From Propionibacteriaceae bacterium ZF39 (GTDB taxonomy: Bacteria > Actinomycetota > Actinomycetes > Propionibacteriales > Propionibacteriaceae): DNA of 64,000 bases. Shown here piece after piece: positions 59,581 to 64,000 of the stretch. Position numbers and translations under genes: made by a program. The notes under the pieces were generated by a model. That model had not been told where the DNA came from and did no database searches. It saw only the letters and a list, made by a program, of their open reading frames with translations. The stretch covers positions 3,162,001-3,226,000 of the forward strand of contig CP154795.1 in assembly GCA_039565995.1 (NCBI GenBank). The letters are read 5' to 3'. The stretch's first letter is position 1. Every line of letters begins with the position of its first letter.

Positions 59581-62355
59581 TCATCGGCGTACCCGCCCCG
59601 TCTGGGCCTGGCGAAGCCAGCCGAGAAGGAAACGTTCGGCCTGGCGCATGGCTCGGTCATCGGTGCTGCCGGGGGTGGTGCGGACCGCACGCATGATCTC
59701 GGAGGCGACCTGGTCCCGCGATTCCGCGTTGCGGCTGGCCCGGACGGCGAGAACGTGCGCGGTGACCGGCGGGCTGTCGGGCTCTCCGGTCGGGACGGCG
59801 TGGAGCCAGCCCGCGACCCGATCGGTGTTGGAGCGCAGCGCCGACCGCGGATCGGCGAGCAAAAGCAGCTCGGCCAGCCCGGTCGTGGTGACCTCGTGGC
59901 GGTCGCACCAGTCGCCCATCGCGGTCAGCTCCTCGGCACTCAAGCCGGGCCGGGCGTTCGGGAATCCCGCCACGGCGGCCTGGGCCAGCCCGGCGACGCG
60001 TTCGACGGTCACGGCGTCGACCTCGGGCGAGCGGGCGCGGGCGGCCAGAAGCGCGAGGATCACCAAACCGTTCACCCGCCGCAGAAGTTCCGCATCGGGC
60101 TCGACCTGCAGCTGCTTCGCCAGCACCAGCACTTCGGCCAGCGTCCCCAGCCATGGCACCAGGTGTCCCGGATCCACGACCTCGAGCCAGTCCGGCAGCT
60201 CCAGTGCTCCCCGGATCCCGGCGCAGTCCCGGATCGCCGAGGGGTCGGGCCGCTCGGCGAGCTCGTCCCGCAGTTCCTGCGACTGCGGATCATCGTCGGA
60301 CCCGGCGACGACGGCCGGGAGATACCACTCGATGGGCACGACCGGGCCGAACGCGCGATGCAGCTGCACGAGCCGGTCTGTGTCGAACGGCGGGGTCAGC
60401 AGCGGCGCGGCCGAGGCCAGACCGGTCAGGTTGCCGTCGTCGGCATATCGCGCGAGCACCGACCAGACCGCGAAGAAACGGGCATCCGGCCCCTCGTCGC
60501 CGCCGCGAACGCGCCGCCAGGCGTACTCCCCGAGCAACGGGCGCACCGCCGAACCCGCACCCGGATCCTCGGTCAGCCGGGTCCACATCGCGGCGAGCGG
60601 ATCGGGGTCCCCCGCTCCCGGTCCGAGCGCATCGAGGACCGCATCCGAAAGCCGCTGCCCCGGCGGGCCGAGCTGGTCGAGCGGCCCGTCGTTGAGCTGG
60701 CTCCACAGCCAGTGCCGGGCTTCGGGCACGATCACGCCGTCGACTTCGTCGAGCAGCTGCGTGCCGAGCCCGTGATCGACGAGCACTGGGATCAACGTCT
60801 GCTGGCAGATCTGCCAGAGCTGGCCGGCCAGCTGCTCGTCGTGGGCGAGGCCGAGGCGCAGCGCCAGTTCGACATAGTGCAGGCCCGCGCGGGCCTCGTC
60901 GAGCATCACCTCGGGCGGCAGCTCGGTCGTGAACGTGCTGATGTGACCGTCGAGCTTGCGGGCGGCCTCGAGGAGCGAGGCCTCGGGCGCAGGAGAGAAA
61001 TAGGCCGCCGACGGCACCCGGGCCGGCCCGTGTTCGGCGAGCCAGGGCTCGTCGGCGAGGGCGAGTTCGGCGTACGCGTGCACCGCCATCTCTCCCGGAA
61101 TGTCCGCCGGTCGGTCGTCGCGATCGGCTCCGACCTTCGTCAGGTGACGCCAGGCGCGCCCGGCGCGGCCCTTCACATCCCGGCGCAACCCGGCGACGGC
61201 CGCGGCATAGAGCTCGGGCACCGACCGCAGCTGCGGCGGGGCCGCATCGGTCATGACGCGATTGGCCTCGCGGCGCGACTCGGCGTCGGCGCGACCGGCG
61301 ATCGCCATGGCCGCCGGCCAGGCGGGATCGATGCCCGAGTCCCCGACCCGGTGGGCGATGCGATCGAACTCCCCTACCGCTTTCTGCATCGCCCTCGGGT
61401 CGGCGAAGAGCTCGGAGATGAGGACGGACCATTCGGTGACGGGTACGCGGTCGCCGCGGGCAGTCCGATGGGGCTCCCCGTCGAGATCCCCCAGCCCGGG
61501 AGCCCCGTCCGGATCGACCACAACACAATCGTGGCGACGCGCCAGGGCCGGCAGGTCGGCCCGGGGCATGCACACCAGGTGCAGCTCGCGCTCGATCGCC
61601 TCGCTCAGGGTGGTGGGCCGCTCCAGGGTGGAGAAATAGAAGCGCCGGGAGGTGCCCGCCGACATCGCGAACGAGATCGCCGCGATCCAGTTGGCGGCCT
61701 CATCGACATCATCGACGCCGAGCACCACCGCTGGCCCGCCGGCCATCGCGGACCGCACGGCATCCACCAGCACGGCCAGGATCTGCAGGCGCCACTGGCG
61801 GGGCGCGAACAACCACGAACTGATGGTCTGGCGGTTGAGCGGACCGGGCCCGGGCGGATCGACGGCCCGGAGATCAGCGGCGAGCACCTGCTCCGGGCCG
61901 AACGGGGTCAGCCAGCCCTCGCTCCGCCAGCGCTCAATGGGACGCAGCGGGTCCGCCGCTCCCGGCAGCCGATCAAGGACGACATGGGCGAACACATTGC
62001 CGGGGCGCCCCGACGCATCGTTGCCCGCCGGCACGTGATGCCAGAGCGCGGTCTCTCCGCCGTGGACAGCGGCCGGCGCCTGGATCAACCTTCGCGGCAG
62101 CTCGGCGATCTCGGCCGGCGTGGGAAAACGCGGGAGGTCGATGCCGGCGTCGAACTGGGTCTGGACCCGGGCACGGAGGAACTCGACCTCGGTCTCCGTG
62201 GGGTCGCCGGTGGTGTCCTTGACCTGCCAGCCCCCGCCGCGTCCATCGTGGCGATCGAACGACGAATAGGTCAGCTGCGCCCAGCGGGGGCGGCTGACCG
62301 GGTCGTCGATGCCGGGAGGCGCCTCCCCACCTGCCACGGGCCGGGCCGTCATCAT
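59581..62355 (-). CDS. GTPase-associated protein 1 (GAP1)-like protein
   Basis: 924 residues from ATG 62355, which overlaps the upstream stop (ATGA); a longer frame back to 63135 is rejected because it runs through the Fn3-like gene in a different frame with Arg/Pro-rich content. The N-terminal domain (about 20-200) has WAQLTYSSFDRHDGRGGGW, LPRFPTPAEIAELPRRLI, and HVPAGNDASGRPGNVFAHVV, characteristic of GAP1 N-terminal domains. The middle and C-terminal parts are long alpha-helical regions. Always found with such GTPases; likely a large scaffold or effector-regulating partner. Confidence 0.8.
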   Translation of the reverse strand: MMTARPVAGGEAPPGIDDPVSRPRWAQLTYSSFDRHDGRGGGWQVKDTTGDPTETEVEFLRARVQTQFDAGIDLPRFPTPAEIAELPRRLIQAPAAVHGGETALWHHVPAGNDASGRPGNVFAHVVLDRLPGAADPLRPIERWRSEGWLTPFGPEQVLAADLRAVDPPGPGPLNRQTISSWLFAPRQWRLQILAVLVDAVRSAMAGGPAVVLGVDDVDEAANWIAAISFAMSAGTSRRFYFSTLERPTTLSEAIERELHLVCMPRADLPALARRHDCVVVDPDGAPGLGDLDGEPHRTARGDRVPVTEWSVLISELFADPRAMQKAVGEFDRIAHRVGDSGIDPAWPAAMAIAGRADAESRREANRVMTDAAPPQLRSVPELYAAAVAGLRRDVKGRAGRAWRHLTKVGADRDDRPADIPGEMAVHAYAELALADEPWLAEHGPARVPSAAYFSPAPEASLLEAARKLDGHISTFTTELPPEVMLDEARAGLHYVELALRLGLAHDEQLAGQLWQICQQTLIPVLVDHGLGTQLLDEVDGVIVPEARHWLWSQLNDGPLDQLGPPGQRLSDAVLDALGPGAGDPDPLAAMWTRLTEDPGAGSAVRPLLGEYAWRRVRGGDEGPDARFFAVWSVLARYADDGNLTGLASAAPLLTPPFDTDRLVQLHRAFGPVVPIEWYLPAVVAGSDDDPQSQELRDELAERPDPSAIRDCAGIRGALELPDWLEVVDPGHLVPWLGTLAEVLVLAKQLQVEPDAELLRRVNGLVILALLAARARSPEVDAVTVERVAGLAQAAVAGFPNARPGLSAEELTAMGDWCDRHEVTTTGLAELLLLADPRSALRSNTDRVAGWLHAVPTGEPDSPPVTAHVLAVRASRNAESRDQVASEIMRAVRTTPGSTDDRAMRQAERFLLGWLRQAQTGRVRR

Positions 62356-64000
62356 CGCCCGCCGCCGAGATAGAGCTGCGCCACGGGCGGGTCGAGCAGG
62401 GCGACAGTGCCGCGGTTGGGATCGGGCGGCAGGTCGACGAAGACGCGCACCCAACCGGTGCGGTTGGTCACATCGGCCACCCAGCCGGGCTGGGCCCACT
62501 GGGGCGTGAGCGCCATCGGCCGGAATCTCGGCGACCACGGATGGGGCTGGTCGTCCGCCGGGCGCACCATGATCGAATCGCCGTCGTTGACATCGAGCGG
62601 CAGCCGGTGCTCGTTGTGGATCAGGGCGAACGGCGGCGAGGTCGGGTTGGGCCGGTCCGACCGGATCCGCACGTTCATCAGGACCGGGCCGCGGCCCATC
62701 ATGCCGCGCCGCACCTCCAGGGCGTACCAGAGCTTGAGCAGCCCCCGATAGCGCACCGTCGCCGGCTGACCGAGGACCGCGCGACCACCCGCGAACGAGA
62801 TCGGCAAGAGGTGCAGGTCGCAGCCGCCGGTGTCGAGTGGGCGGGTGAAGTGCAGGCCGCCCAGCCGGATGTAGGTCTCCTGGGAGATCTCGGCGATCGG
62901 TTCGGCACCGTCGATGGCGTCGGCGGCGGGCTGTCCCGGTGGGGAGGCGAACACCTTGATCGCCGCCGCGCCCTCGGGCCAGTCCATGGTCAGGACCTGC
63001 TGCATCACGCGCTCGACGATGCGGGCGTCCTCGACCGTGCCGGTGCGGACCTGGGAAGTGGTCTTCCCGACTCGCGCCTTGCCGTCGATGAGGGTGACGG
63101 GCGTGAAATAGGTACGCGACCACCCGCGCGGCCACGGCACATCACGCATGCTGCCGCGCGAGCCGTCCATGACGATCGGGTGCGCGAGACGGTCCTCCGG
63201 GCGCAGCCGCATCTGCGGCAGTGCCGACTCATCGACCGTGTCCGCCTCGGCTCCGGCCAGCGGGCCCGCGGGCGTGCGATAGATGACGACCCGCCCGCTC
63301 TGGGGCTGGGTCCATTCGAGGTCGAAGCGCGGCTGGCCGGGATCGTCGCCGAGCACGCATTCCAGATCCCCGACCGGCTGCAGGACCGCCGAGGTGGTGA
63401 GCTGGACGATGGTCGGGAGCGACAGGCGGGGCGTACCCTCGACCTCCGCCTCGACCAACAGCTGATAGACATAGCGCCGCCCGGGCTCGGCCCCGTCGTC
63501 GACGAAGCCGCCGAGGTTGGGGGCGTCGTCGCAGATGCGATACATCGGGTTGCCCGACCCGGCGCCGGCCCGCTCGGCGGGTACGCGGAAGATCTGCACC
63601 CGGCGGACATCGCCCAGCACGGTCCACTGCCCGATCACGCGGCCCTCGTCCTCGCGGATGTCGACGTCGGCCGGTTTGGCGACGACGGGCACGGCAGCGT
63701 GCAGTCGCGGCTGCTCGAGGAAGGCCTCCTCTGCGGTCGTGCCGGAGTTGACCCAGACCTGGTAGTGCCGCACTGCCGCGGGAAAGGGCCGGGCATCGAC
63801 GAAGCTGGTCGCACCGGTGATGCCGACGACCTCCGACATGTCCGGCGAGAACGGCACGTGCTCGTCATCGGACACGATCCGATAGATCGTCACGGGTGCT
63901 GCATCGACCGGCGCCGGCCAGCGGAGCGTGAGCGTACCGTCCGGGCGAGGCGCCGCCTTGATCGCCACCGGGTCGCCGGCCCCCTGGGTGAAGTCCATCT
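62352..64000 (-). CDS. Fibronectin-III-like repeat protein, GTPase operon (5' end outside window)
   Basis: At least 548 residues are visible; an ATG at 63998 may be internal, so treat as partial. Several Fn3-like units are seen: LTLRWPAPVDAAPVTIYRIV, VIGQWTVLGDVRRVQIFRVP, and LEWTQPQSGRVVIYRTPAG, then a C-terminal beta-rich domain. No membrane helix or signal in the visible part. Overlaps the GAP1-like gene by 4 bp. Repeats of this sort could bind a polysaccharide or protein ligand, or serve as a recognition arm of the system. Confidence 0.7.
   Translation of the reverse strand, partial: MDFTQGAGDPVAIKAAPRPDGTLTLRWPAPVDAAPVTIYRIVSDDEHVPFSPDMSEVVGITGATSFVDARPFPAAVRHYQVWVNSGTTAEEAFLEQPRLHAAVPVVAKPADVDIREDEGRVIGQWTVLGDVRRVQIFRVPAERAGAGSGNPMYRICDDAPNLGGFVDDGAEPGRRYVYQLLVEAEVEGTPRLSLPTIVQLTTSAVLQPVGDLECVLGDDPGQPRFDLEWTQPQSGRVVIYRTPAGPLAGAEADTVDESALPQMRLRPEDRLAHPIVMDGSRGSMRDVPWPRGWSRTYFTPVTLIDGKARVGKTTSQVRTGTVEDARIVERVMQQVLTMDWPEGAAAIKVFASPPGQPAADAIDGAEPIAEISQETYIRLGGLHFTRPLDTGGCDLHLLPISFAGGRAVLGQPATVRYRGLLKLWYALEVRRGMMGRGPVLMNVRIRSDRPNPTSPPFALIHNEHRLPLDVNDGDSIMVRPADDQPHPWSPRFRPMALTPQWAQPGWVADVTNRTGWVRVFVDLPPDPNRGTVALLDPPVAQLYLGGGR

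Noticed and set aside
58864-62373. Plus-strand open frame of about 1170 codons
   Set aside because: Arg/Gly/His-rich antisense of the vWA and GAP1-like genes; the minus-strand genes have clear domains and overlaps.
62356-63135. Longer 1184-residue version of the GAP1-like protein
   Set aside because: The additional 260 residues overlap the Fn3-like gene in another frame, are Arg/Pro-rich, and the ATGA overlap at 62352-62355 gives a better start.

Overview
The window is high-GC DNA from an actinobacterium (Actinomycetota). The right half has the actinobacterial chromosomal block mfd / SurA-like lipoprotein / mazG / eno / ftsB-DivIC / DUF501 / ppx, a fused MrpA antiporter subunit, a CtpF-like P-type ATPase, an F420-type LLM oxidoreductase and DUF1707 and SCO4402-type proteins. 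Genus cannot be fixed from sequence alone; Propionibacteriales is a weak guess.

Region 1 (1 to about 29,930) is most of an integrative and conjugative element (ICE). Its right end is a large serine recombinase whose 3' end runs into a tRNA gene (29927-29999, minus). The left end lies outside the window. Going left to right: a MobF/TrwC relaxase (minus, cut by the window edge) with a structured upstream region that could be oriT; a cargo segment holding two truncated genes that meet head-on (a C5 DNA methyltransferase N-terminus and a heme A synthase N-terminus), a small membrane protein, a TetR-regulated MFS efflux pump, a frameshifted DUF3817 protein and an AraC regulator; then a long plus-strand conjugation/maintenance operon with ArdC-like antirestriction protein, prim-pol, DUF2637, ParB-like protein, VirB8-like and M23 cell-wall hydrolase proteins, two DUF6112 (possible pilin) proteins, VirB6/TrbL, SCO6880, VirB4, VirD4 and SSB. 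That operon is split at 14.1-17.9 kb by an inserted module: tyrosine recombinase, small HTH protein, and a zinc-knuckle protein that looks like a tyrosine recombinase with its catalytic residues lost, followed by an antisense protein phosphatase.

Region 2 (30.0-55.5 kb) is chromosomal core: ppx, DUF501, ftsB/divIC, eno, mazG, lipoprotein, NDH-2, an MFS exporter, a P-type ATPase, mfd, the complete mrpA-G operon, DUF1707, an ArsC-like protein, a GH3 glycosidase with an EF-hand-like N-terminus and an LLM oxidoreductase. Two related palindromic intergenic repeats occur at 38.5 and 52.4 kb.

Region 3 (55.5-64.0 kb) is accessory: a VapBC-type toxin-antitoxin pair, a hemerythrin, a SCO4402-like protein, and a four-gene minus-strand operon (Fn3-like protein, GAP1-like protein, vWA protein, zinc-ribbon GTPase). 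The last matches the architecture of predicted GTPase-centred biological-conflict systems and is the most interesting candidate uncharacterised system here; it continues past the right edge.
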